Source: Euglena gracilis (Eukaryota; Euglenida; Euglenophyceae; Euglenales). Taken from it: a DNA stretch of 64,000 nt. Below, piece after piece: positions 52,795 to 62,679 of the stretch (position 1 is its first letter; the number at the start of each line of letters is the position of its first letter). Below the pieces are notes generated by a model. The model was not told the DNA's origin and did no database searches. It was given only the letters and a program-made list of their open reading frames with translations. The stretch spans positions 27,078,541 to 27,142,540 of the forward strand of contig CP154957.1 in the NCBI GenBank assembly GCA_039621445.1, read 5' to 3'. A program made the translations under genes and the position numbers.

Positions 52795-53508
52795 ATGGTG
52801 CAATTTCAAAGCAGAACAGCGCTGGAGACCTTCAAGAAGGAGCAGCCGAAGCAGCTGGACAAACTGATGGTGCGGACCGAACATTGCGAACCGTGGCTGT
52901 CCCTTCCCCAAACGAAATTTCAAAAATCAATCAAACCTCCCAAAGTGATGGCCTGGCAGACAGTGGTCAGAAGGCCCCGCAAGGGGCAGAAGCAACAACA
53001 ACCAGCAGGCCAATACTATCTTTGGAGACAAAGCCATGGGGGCCATCAATCCCAATCAAACAATGCATTCAAGCGAGGCTATGGCAGCCAAAACCGCACA
53101 GACCGTGAAGGCACAACAGGCCATGACGGCACAAACGGCCATGAAGGCATCCATATCCACAGGAATCGGTGGAACAAAGGCCAAGGGGGCCATCTGTACC
53201 AACACCTCACAGCCTCACAAGGTCTTTGTGCTTCGCCCTCGGTGTCCCTTCCTCCCTTGTCGCTTTTCCTCAAGGGAGTACGAGCCCCCCCCCCTTTGGA
53301 CTGCCATTTCGGCCAAAAAATGTCAATTTTTAAAATATCTCCAAAACGAAGCCAAATCAAAGGAAATCTCCGGAGACCTAATTTGAAGCCCTTTGAACGC
53401 CCCATCTACGGGTATTTTGATTTCCACGCAACTCCCCGCCTAGCCCGAGATACGGCCGTTTTCGGCCCAGATGGCCGTTTTGTACATTTTTCCCACTGTC
53501 CCACTTAG
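52795..53508 (+). CDS. Hypothetical ORF in composite repeat
   Basis: A 237-codon frame rich in Q, K and H (VVRRPRKGQKQQQ). Two other plus frames are also open across 52790-53110, so composition rather than selection may keep it open. No known domain. Could be a remnant of a mobile-element protein. Confidence 0.25.
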   Translation: MVQFQSRTALETFKKEQPKQLDKLMVRTEHCEPWLSLPQTKFQKSIKPPKVMAWQTVVRRPRKGQKQQQPAGQYYLWRQSHGGHQSQSNNAFKRGYGSQNRTDREGTTGHDGTNGHEGIHIHRNRWNKGQGGHLYQHLTASQGLCASPSVSLPPLSLFLKGVRAPPPLDCHFGQKMSIFKISPKRSQIKGNLRRPNLKPFERPIYGYFDFHATPRLARDTAVFGPDGRFVHFSHCPT

Positions 53509-53879
53509 CCGTTTTCGGGGGGTGGGGGGTCCAAAAATCAATGTTTTCGACCCGCCAGCGCCGCGTTTTGGGCCGCCAACCCATTTACTTTGGGTCAAAC
53601 CCGGGTCAAAAAAGAGTCGAAAAAAATTGAATTTTTTTTGCCCGAAACGATGTTTTTTTGGCCTCCCGTACCCGAAAAAAACTGTTTTGAGCCGAAAATG
53701 GGCGTTTTTCGACCCGCCAGCGCCCCGTTTCCGGCACAAAACCCTTCCATTTCAGTCAACAGAGCTCCATGGAGTGGATCGGTTTATATGGGGGGGGGTG
53801 CGCGCTTATTAAGAGCTCAGCACTATTCAAAACCTGGTTAGGGGTTAGGGGGTAGGGGGGTTAGGGGGTAAAAAATTCT

Positions 53880-54060
53880 TGTCCGAAACGATGTTTTTTG
53901 GCCTCCTGGACCTGGAAAAACTGTTTTTGTGCTTTAAAAATGTTGAAAAATCGAAATTTTTTTGTCCGAAATCATGTTTTTTTTGGCCTCCTGGGCCTGG
54001 AAAAACTGTTTTCCCGTCAAAAGTAAATGTTTTTGGACCCGTTCTTTCCTCAATTTTTTT
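53880..54060. repeat. Two tandem copies of a 90 bp unit
   Basis: TTGTCCGAAACGATG and TTGTCCGAAATCATG start two copies of TTTTTTGGCCTCCTGG, then CCTGGAAAAACTGTTTT. Same family as 23400-24120. Confidence 0.7.
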
Positions 54061-54339
54061 TTCCAAATTTGGGATTGTGTTGTTATGGCTCTTGGGGGGG
54101 TTCGGGGGGGGCGGAGCCCCCCCTGGTGCCGTTTTTTCCTGGAACTGCCGGACACCTCGGGCTCCGCACGAGGCCGGCCCCTAACCAACCCCCTAACCCC
54201 ATCAGAGCCAAAACAACACAAAATTTCTCGACGAAAGAGCGGGCCGTGCGCAACTGCTCCGCACGGCGACGGAGGTACCTCACCTGCGAAACAAAAAGGC
54301 AAGATGGAACCTGTCTTCTTGGTATTCAGGCAGAAGATT

Positions 54340-55920
54340 TAGGCGTTTGATCCAAATTTTCCTTATGTGGATTTTCATGTAGATCATACGCAATATTTGG
54401 TATATTCGCCTATTTAATTCTGCCAGTGGACCCCCAGTGAAATTCCTCAATTTATTTATGAGTTAAAGCCGAATTTATATTGATAAATTCCGTAGGTCGA
54501 ACTCAATCAAATTTCGGATCAAATTACTATTTAATCTGTTTTTTTCTTAATGAAATAATTAAATAGCGATTAATTGAGAATTTTTCTTGTGTTTGGCTTC
54601 TCGATCACAAGCAACCTTCTCAACAGATCGCTATATAATATTTTAGAGTTTCATAAAATGGATTAAATAGTCGTTAAAGCCAGATTTTGCTTGGGATTGA
54701 CAAGAACGGAAACCCAATCATTTTCTGGATCAAACGACTAATTAATCTGAATCAGAAAATCAGAATGGATTAAATAGGAATTTGATTGACTTTTTGCTTG
54801 TACGAGAAAATTTCCCGTTCTATAAGCAAATTCTACAACAAATTCATAAATAATCCGAATTCTATTTCAGATTGAATTAAATAGGCGATAATACCAGAAT
54901 TTCCTAGTACGAATATAGATCAGCGGACATAAGGAAATATTGGATCAAATAATATGAATCAGAGATTATGAATACGCCCAGGATTTGGGTATTTATGGGG
55001 TAGTGATGAGGGTATCCTGAACGGATATTCGTTATGTTTTCAATAAATGATCTGATCCCTATCCCTTCAATATTATTTATGAGTTAAAGCCGAATTTATA
55101 TTGATAAATCCCGTAGGTCGAACTCAATCAAATTTCGGATCAAAAGAAAGAAATAGGAGATAATACCAGATTTTCCTTATGTCCGCTGATGTTTCAGAGT
55201 ACTAACAAAATCTGGATCAAACCGCTATTTGAGACCCAAGAATTTCACTAAATAAATTAAATAGCGATTTGATCTAGAATTTCCTTACAGAAATCAATAT
55301 TCCGTTCTATAAGCAAATTCTACAACAAAATACTAAATAATCCGGAATGCAGATAATAAAATGGATTAAATAGCAATTTATACCAGAATTTGCTTATGTC
55401 CGCTGATGTCTGTTCATACTAGGAAAATCTGGATCAAACGACTAATTAAATTTACAGAAGAAAGAAATCACGATTAAATAGGAATTAAAGCAAAATTTTC
55501 CTAGGCTTGTAGATCATAAGCAAATTCTACAACAAATTCATAAATAATCCGTGACTCATTTATTTTTCAGATTAAATAGGATTTTGAGCCGAATTTATTT
55601 AGGGTTTTTCAGAATGTCGATCCCTAACAAATTTCGGCTTTAACTCATAAATAATAAATCTGAATCACAGATTTTGGATTATTTAGTCGTTTGATAGGGA
55701 TTTTTCTAGGGAGAATTCGATTTCAGAAACTAGATTAAATAGTCGTTAAAGCCAGATTTTGCTTGGGATTTTTTTATGAATGTGAGATTTATGGGGTAGT
55801 GATGAGGGTATCCTGAACGGATAAATAATAGGTTTTCAATAGCGAGAGCGCGTCTCGCTTATATATATAATATATAAATATTATAAATAATACAGATTTT
55901 TACACGTAAAAAATTTTAGA
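54340..55920. repeat. Shuffled short repeats in AT-rich block
   Basis: GGTAGTGATGAGGGTATCC (54999, 55795), TTTATGAGTTAAAGCCGAAT (about 54455, 55075), AAGCAAATTCTACAACAAA (54825, 55312, 55508) and GATTAAATAG (many) recur in differing order, as in recombining organelle intergenic DNA. Confidence 0.75.
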
Positions 55921-55935
55921 TCAAAAATCAAATAT

Positions 55936-56530
55936 ATATGGCAGCCCGAAACTACTGGGCCCCCCCCCCCGGGGGGGGGCCAGTACTTAATCCGGGGGGG
56001 GAGTCGGACCCCCCCGCCTGAAGGAAGATGGACCCCCCCGGGGAAAAGAAGAGGGAACCCCCCCTTTTCCCCGGCCCCCCCTCCACCGCCGATTTTTTTT
56101 TTCCCTTCCCGTTCCCCCCCCCTCCCCTCCTCTCCCCCCCCCCTCTCCCCCCCCCCCCCCTCCCCCCCTCTCCCCCCTCCCCTCCCTCCCTCTCTCCCCT
56201 CCAACCCTGCCCCCCCCACCCCCCGTCTCTGTCCTGTCTGTTTTTTGCCCGTCTTTTTCATCCGTCTCTGCGCCCTCCGTCCTGCCCTGTGTGCCCTGTG
56301 TGTGCCCCCTGTGCGCCCTGTCTGCCCCCCCCCTTTGTCCGCCTGGTCTCTCTGTGCCCCCGTCCTGCGTCCGTCTGTGTCTGTGTCTGAGACAGGGTAA
56401 AAAGAAGATGGACCGGGGGGGTTAAAGAAGATGGCCCTGAGGGGGTAAAAGAAGATGGACCTCGCCCCCGAGATGAAGTACTGGGCCCGCCCCGGGGGGG
56501 GGGCCCAGTAGTTTAGGGCTGCCATATATA
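55936..56530. mobile_element. GC-rich island with terminal inverted repeats
   Basis: The left end ATATATATGGCAGCCCGAAA then CTACTGGGCCCC is complementary to the right end (GGGCCCAGTAG then TTTAGGGCTGCCATATATAT), about 55 bp. GGCCCAGTACTT ends the inner arm on both sides. The interior is C/T-rich on the plus strand with GAAGATGGACC repeats. Inserted in AT-rich DNA. Confidence 0.75.
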
Positions 56531-57169
56531 TATATAAATTCAGATTTTCTATATATAGAAAATCCTTATATTTATTATAAAAATTTAATACATAAAAATA
56601 TTTATGAAGGAATTTTTTAATATCTGATTCTATATATAGAAAATAGAAAATCCTTATATTTAATATAAAATATTAGTATATTAAAAATTTATATTTATAA
56701 TAAAATGAATATATATAAATAACAATTTTATAGATTCAAAAATATTAGTTTATTAAATTCCTATTATTATATATAGATTTTTTTACATAAATTTATATTT
56801 ATAATAAAATTCCTAAGCTTAGGAATTTATATAGAGATTGAAAATTAGATTCATATTTTTTAGTTATATAAAATCCTTATATTTATTATAGAATTTTAAT
56901 ACATTCATAAATTTATAAAGTTAATAATAATAATAAAATTTATATAGATATTGAAAATATGAATCTTATTTTTTATATGCTAATAATTCCTTATATTTAA
57001 TATAAAATTTTATTAATAATAAAATTCCTAAGCTTAGGAATTTATATAGAATCACAATTTTTAATATAAATAATTTATTATTATACATTTTATATATATT
57101 TAATATAAAATATTAGTATATAAAATAATATTATAAATAATTGATAATAATAAAATGAATGATATACTG

Positions 57170-57708
57170 ATTTATGTTATTAAGTTTACGAATATATTGT
57201 AATAATAGATTATAGATAAATAATTTTATAAATATATATATAAAGATAATATAACGATATTATTATAATTATATCAATACCTTTTGAATAATTGATTTAT
57301 GAGTTATATATAATATATTATAATATTACATTTATTTAATATAGCTAATAATAAAGGTATTATTATAAATAATTTATTCTACTTTAAACCATAATAGTGG
57401 TAAACATCATATATTATGTATAGTGAAATTTTATTATTAGTGCAAATACTTATAAATTATAGATTTTTACACACTGCCCGACATAGACTTATTATATAAT
57501 ATAGTCTGAAGTTGTAACAAGGTAGGTATATATAAAAATAATATTATACATAATTGATAATAATATAATTTATATAGATAGGATAACAGACTGTAATATA
57601 TCTCTTGATAATAATATTTATATTAAAATAATTGAGAGAATAAACGATTAATTTTTTAAATATACGGATATTAATTTATGTTATTAAGTTTACGAATATA
57701 TTGTAATA
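57170..57708. repeat. Direct repeat of 36 bp beside rRNA-like pieces
   Basis: TTTATGTTATTAAGTTTACG then AATATATTGTAATA at about 57171 and about 57674. Confidence 0.8.
57455..57530 (+). rRNA. Fragment like the 3' end of small-subunit rRNA
   Basis: TTTTTACACACTGCCCGAC, then a short AT stem, then GAAGTTGTAACAAGGTA, matches the conserved helix 44-45 border (ACACACCGCCCGTC ... GAAGTCGTAACAAGGTA). The end of the rRNA after AAGGTA is absent, and upstream conserved regions are not found, so it is a fragment or a fragmented rRNA piece. Confidence 0.65.
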
Positions 57709-57760
57709 TGTTATAGCTGGTTCTCTACAAAAACTGTATTCGCAGATCTTATATTATAAT
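57700..57760 (+). rRNA. Fragment like large-subunit rRNA domain II
   Basis: TTATAGCTGGTTCTCTACAA resembles the conserved GATAGCTGGTTCTCCCCGAA. Only about 200 bp from the SSU-like piece, so the order is not that of an intact rRNA gene. Confidence 0.5.
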
Positions 57761-57897
57761 ATATATACTAAAGTAAAGGGAGCGACATATGTTTTTATGT
57801 CTAACTATAACAATACGAATACTGATATATGTTTATATATTTCACCTTTTATAGTTTATATGTAAATAATTTTCAAAATAATGGAATACCCTAATCT

Positions 57898-60733
57898 CTA
57901 GCAAGGCTGTCGTTGCACGGTTTTCTTGCCTCGCGCCTTCCCCTTTCTGCTTGGTCGTCGTCTAAAGTTGGCTGGATCGGTGAGCTGAACCCTGACTCCC
58001 CCTCCTCCCCCTGGGTCCATTTTGCCTTTGCGTTTCGGCCTTTTTTTTGGCGTGGGGGCGGGGTGGCCACAAGACTGTCGGGGGCTGCTATTCACGTTGG
58101 TTTGGCCTTTTCTTTGGAAATAGGCGAGGGATGATCCAGGCATTTTTCTCGGTCTCTGAGAAATTTTGCATCCTTGCCGCCTCCGCTGATGACGTGGTTC
58201 GGTGAAATCACAACACGGGCAAAAAAAAAAAAGTGAGCAAAGCCAAGCCTCATGGCAGTAGCGAGAAATACTGCTTGAGGTTGGCAACGGCAGACATTCA
58301 TTTCGTGTCCACAAATGGATTTGTCAGAGAACTTTTCTGGATATTAATGAAAAACCAACAAAACTGGGTGGCCACATAATTTAAAACACAAAACAAGCAT
58401 TGACTTCGGAGTATCCCTTCGGTAGCCGGGAGTACTGCTTGGATTGGAGGGGGCCATCCAAGCCTTGTTTCCCATACAATTATGGGGGAAGGGGGGAGAA
58501 AGCACGTTGACAAATGGTGCAGCCATGTCGTTTGTGACGAAGCTGCTGCCAGTTGCATAGAAATTTTGGGGTTCTGGCTCCAGTCACGGAAATTTGTCGG
58601 AATAACACAATTTTTTTGAATTTCTAAATTATTTTTTGGGTTTCTCAAATTCACATATTGTTGCTATTTTCATCCCAAAGAAGAAAAACAAAAACAAATC
58701 TAAAGAAAGGAAAGAAAAAAAAGGCGAAAACGAAAATATATTCAAAATACCTTTCAGCCAAAGTTGGACCGCGAGGGGTGTAATCCTGGTGTACCACACC
58801 AGATGAATGACTAGGCAGGCGGGGGAAGGGAGGTGGGATGGTGCGTTACACTGCAAACGTCTATAGCGGCTAAGAACTCAGAGAGATATGGCAAAACTTT
58901 CAACTTCGTTAGGCGGCGTGGGTTCTGGCTCAGCTTCTTCTGCAGCATCCCGGCGGAGGTGATCCCCACCTTGGCCAGCTCTGGCCTTGAGTCCAGCAGG
59001 AAACGGTTGCTCATGTGGTGGACAAGCACCTCTCGAAGCCGCGCCAAAGGAACGACCTTCGTGAGGTACTTGTTGTGCACCCAGACACAGCGGCCCTCTG
59101 CCCACCAAACACGGGGCCTTTTACCCCCCCACACCCCGGGAAACTGTTTCCACAGAAGCCAGCGAGCTCAGAGGCAGGGGACAAATTCCCCCTTCACAAA
59201 GGACAGGTCAGCAAAAGACCAGAGGACAATTCCGGAGGAGGGAAAAAATGACATTTTTCGACCCCTCCAGCCGACAGAAAATATGCGAAAAACAATTATT
59301 TTAACACCTATGTGATCAGAAGCCAAAAACATTGCAAGTTTTTATCAACTCAGGAAATATGCTTTCTTGAACAAAAAATGTGAGAATTCTGTTTTAACCC
59401 TTCTGTTTTCAGTCCAGCCCAGCTTTGACACAAAACAGAAGAACCTAAAAAATATCAACATAGCGACCAAATTGGGCATCGGAAACCAAACTAGGGTGTT
59501 GATTTATCCTTGCTGCGGAATTTTCATTTAGTCACCCACAAAACTCTACTCGGATGGAGAACCGGAACTGGCTGCTGTCAGGTCATCGACCAGCCGTCGG
59601 CCAGGAGCGTGCTCCCCCCTTTAGAACTTGTTGGTTTTGACGTTTGGGTTTTTAAGGTTCTGGTCGATTTGTCGCACACACATTGTTGGGAGAACTCCAT
59701 ATTGGTTTTGACGTTTGGGTCAGGGTGTCCTGCACATGCCCTTGACCCACTATTTCTCCACTTTTGGGGGGTCCCGGGTACCCCGAACAGTGGACAACCT
59801 GGCAGGTGGGGGGTTGACCCCCCCCCCTCCGGTCCAGGAGGGGGCCGAGGAGGCCGAGGCCCTCCTCTTACCCGCACACCCTCCTTATATCGAAGGGAAC
59901 AATATCCAAATCAATAATATAATTACATGATCAGAGGTATTGCATGAATACTTCATTGATTGAGGTCTTTTTTTCTAGAGGGTCTGGGGCTGGGAAAAGG
60001 CTGTGGAGCCGCATGCTTGCTAGTGATGCCGGCAATATCAAAGAGAGAAACGAGAAAAAGCTGCATCAATAAAAAATCATGGAAATTTACCCTTTATGTG
60101 TGAGCAAATCGTGGCACAAATGCTGATTGGGGAAAAGAGGGAGGCCTGTGAAACCATTCTCCGTGTGAACCAGCCACCGAAAGCCGCTGGACAGAAAGTA
60201 GTGTAATACTCGCGCCAAATTGAGGACGAGTTAAAGAACTCCAGTACCGCAGCCCGCCCCATCTTGAGCAGCACCCGGTGGCGGCAGAGCGGGTGCTACG
60301 GAACTCAAACCGCTCAAAAGGGTCCAGCGAAGCAGCGGCAAAAACCCCTGAGGTGCTCCCTCCCCTCATTCCCAGAAGGCAGCCCTGGGGCCGGGGGTCG
60401 TCTGGGAGGTGCCCCTGCCAGCTGTCAGGAGGCACTCTGAGGCTGGCGGAGGCGTCTTGCTGTTGGGGGGAAGGGGGGGGGAGGCAGTCCAGACCTGCAA
60501 CCTGTGGTGAGGGTGCGGGAACGGGGATCCAAATGCCATTGGGCATGGGCTTGGGTGGGAGGGGAACCTTCGGTCTGCCGACTTCTCCATTCCTCCCACC
60601 CCAGCACACTAAAAGGTCACCGCATGGAAGGGGTGTGAAAGGCAGGCGCCGTCTTTCTCTCCACCCTCCAGCGCTATCGTGCAAGTCCCCCCAATAGTCT
60701 TCTCCACATAAAAACCTGGCCTCCTGCACCATC
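57898..60733 (-). CDS. Minus-strand gene, family not recognised
   Basis: Exons in transcript order: about 60733-60665 (MVQEARFLCGEDYWGDLHD); 60295-60155 (HPLCRHRVLLKMGRAAVLEF then NSSSIWREYYTTF, 47 codons, phase 0 both ends); 59097-58859 (NKYLTKVVPLARLREVLVHH, SNRFLLDSRPELAKVGITS, TKLKVLPYLSEFLAAID); 58074-57898 (PKKRPKRKGKMDPGGGGGV, RKGKARGKKTVQRQPC, stop TAG at 57900-57898). Each has AG acceptors on the minus strand. The tail is very basic, as in nuclear or RNA-binding proteins (inference). Missing exons are likely, as phases do not all agree; the 5' end is not found. Confidence 0.5.
59100..60154. other. Intron of the minus-strand gene
   Basis: Contains a tandem copy of TTGGTTTTGACGTTTGGGT (59630 and 59702). 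No exon supported. Confidence 0.4.
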
Positions 60734-60799
60734 CTGTGAAGGAAATTTGCAGATACTGAGAGAGAGACACTGTGAGGTTTGGGTTCCACCCCCAAATAA

Positions 60800-61865
60800 C
60801 CCCCCCCCCCACCTTTGGACCGACTTCGGTTGCTGAAACAATAACCCCACCAACTGCCGCAAAGGTGATGAAAACAAAGAGGAAAAAATCTGCAAAAAAC
60901 GTTGCAAAAACCACAAAAATTGATGGAGTAGCTGCAGCAATTTTGCCAAAAAGAGCATAACAAAGCGACGAAATCCAAGAAAAGCGACTTTAGACCCTTT
61001 GAAATGCTTTTTTGGTCGATTTTTGACTTCGACAAACAATATCCCATGGGTGGCAGGGGGGGGGGGGCGTAGGATGGGGGGTAAAGGAAATGGATGACAG
61101 AACCATCTCTGCAAGCAAATGGCCTCAAGGTCAGGGCTCAACGAATCACCATTGGGAACAAAAGCCCCTCAACAAGCTCAGCATTCTTTCTGCCCTCTTC
61201 AACTTCTGTTTGCTTCGGACCCTGATGCAGCCTTGCATAGCTTCACCTATTGACCGGGGGCAGCTTTTCCATAAGCTGAAAACACCCACCCGCAAAGGCT
61301 CCCCCTCCTAAGAGGTGGGGTCGGGTCCCCAACCCACTACGACAAGATGAAAGGTAAAACTCCTTCGGCACCTTCAGCACCCACCCCCAGGAAAAGATGG
61401 GGGGAAAAGGGCCTGACTCCCCATCCCACCCCCAGGTTTGGACACAGTGAAAAGATGGCAAGAAACCCCAAAAAATTGCACCTGAGAGCCGAAAATGACA
61501 AAAAATTTTGCTTTCAAGGAAGCAATTCAAAAACATAACCCGCCCCCAAACTAAGACACCCCTGGGCCGATCGAGCAAAACTCCAAAAATAAGACCCCCA
61601 CCCCCCCCCGCCCCCTCCCCCCCCCCCCGCCCCCCGTCCCCTCACACCCCCACCCACTCCCCCCACCCCCCCCCCCCCGTCCTGTGCGAAGCTTGGGGAG
61701 GGTGAAAAAATACCCTGAAATTATCGAAAACCCCAATTTTAGACACAGAAATGATGCAAATTTAAAAAAAGGAGTTTTGAAGTACAAAAGAAAACGGTAA
61801 ATGTCAATTACCAATTTTGCACATTTCGCAAAGAGCCGAAGGAAAAAATTTGGCATTTTTGGGAA
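60800..61865. other. Upstream region of the minus-strand gene
   Basis: C-runs (60800-60810, 61600-61680) and an AT-neutral background. No exon with matching borders found. Confidence 0.35.
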
Positions 61866-61953
61866 CAGGGGCTTTTTAAGGACCCCCCCCCCCCCGGGGG
61901 GGGTCCAGCCTCCGGCTGGCAAAAAAGCTGCTGGCTGGAAATGAGCTGCTGGC

Positions 61954-61999
<46 letters not shown>

Positions 62000-62619
62000 C
62001 AGGGCCACCTCGGGAACCGACGGATTATCACCATGATCCCGGCCCGGTTCCCGGAATTTTTTTTTCAGTCGCGAGCGACTGGATTTCTAATTTCCGAATC
62101 ACCTGGGTTTGATCCCCAACTCCCCGCCAGGCCCGAGTTATTCACGCGCGAAGGGGTCCAAACTGGGTAGGATCGGCCCGCATTTCAGTCAAAAGAGCTC
62201 CATGGAGTGGGCCGGTTTATATGGGAGGGTCAATGAAGGGGTGGGTGCGTGCTTATCAAGAGCTCAGCACTATTCAAAACCTGGTCCGGGGGGGGGGGGG
62301 GGGAGGGGGCTGGGCTGGGCTGGGGGGATGAAAAACAAAATTTTCTAAAACATTTTTGCCTTCTCAACATTTTGATGGATGGAGCTAGATCAAGGCTGGG
62401 GGGCTGTGATGGAGGAAGCTGTGATGAGGGGAAAAAAAGCAGGGATAGGTGAGCTGGGCAGCCCAGTTGGCTGGCCAGCACCCAACTTTATTTCACTCGA
62501 CTCCCCGGGGGGGGGGTCCCAGCCCGAATTTGGGCTGCTGGCTGGATTTGAGCTGCTGGCTGGCTGGACCCCCCCCCCCCCCGGGGGATGGGGTACCCTC
62601 CGGCTTAAGAAAACCCCTG
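61866..62619 (-). mobile_element. hAT-like element (minus orientation) with nested insertion
   Basis: Ends CAGGGGCTTTTTAAG and CTTAAGAAAACCCCTG; TTTTGGGAA on both sides (61857-61865, 62620-62628). The sequence is the complement of the 15603 and 29860 copies, interrupted at 61955-62290 by poly-C and the composite derivative. Confidence 0.8.
61997..62288. mobile_element. Deletion derivative A-B-C nested in the hAT-like element
   Basis: Blocks match 51177-51285, 52414-52494 and 53749-53839 in that order with spacers absent. Confidence 0.7.
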
Positions 62620-62679
62620 TTTTGGGAACCTAACAGAATGATTTTTTTCTGGCCTGGGTCGGTCAAGAAAGATCCCAAA

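Larger units (their letters stand above)
51177..53839. mobile_element. Composite repeat region, source of the 62 kb derivative
   Basis: Three blocks (A 51177-51285, B 52414-52494, C 53749-53839) occur joined without the spacers at 61997-62288. This suggests a longer element with internal deletions, or one with later insertions. The spacers carry a mixed ORF (52795-53508). Confidence 0.5.
54340..57897. other. AT-rich organelle-like block
   Basis: A sudden fall in GC from both sides, with loss of poly-C runs and no nuclear-type exons. The left part (54340-55920) is made of shuffled short repeats. The right part (56526-57897) is extremely AT-rich and includes rRNA-like fragments. It looks like mitochondrial (or plastid) DNA placed in the nuclear genome, or a chimeric assembly. 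Confidence 0.65.

Noticed and set aside
54340-57897. Organellar protein genes or tRNAs in the AT-rich block
   Set aside because: No open frame of useful length and no cloverleaf I could confirm by eye. Only the two rRNA-like fragments stood up.
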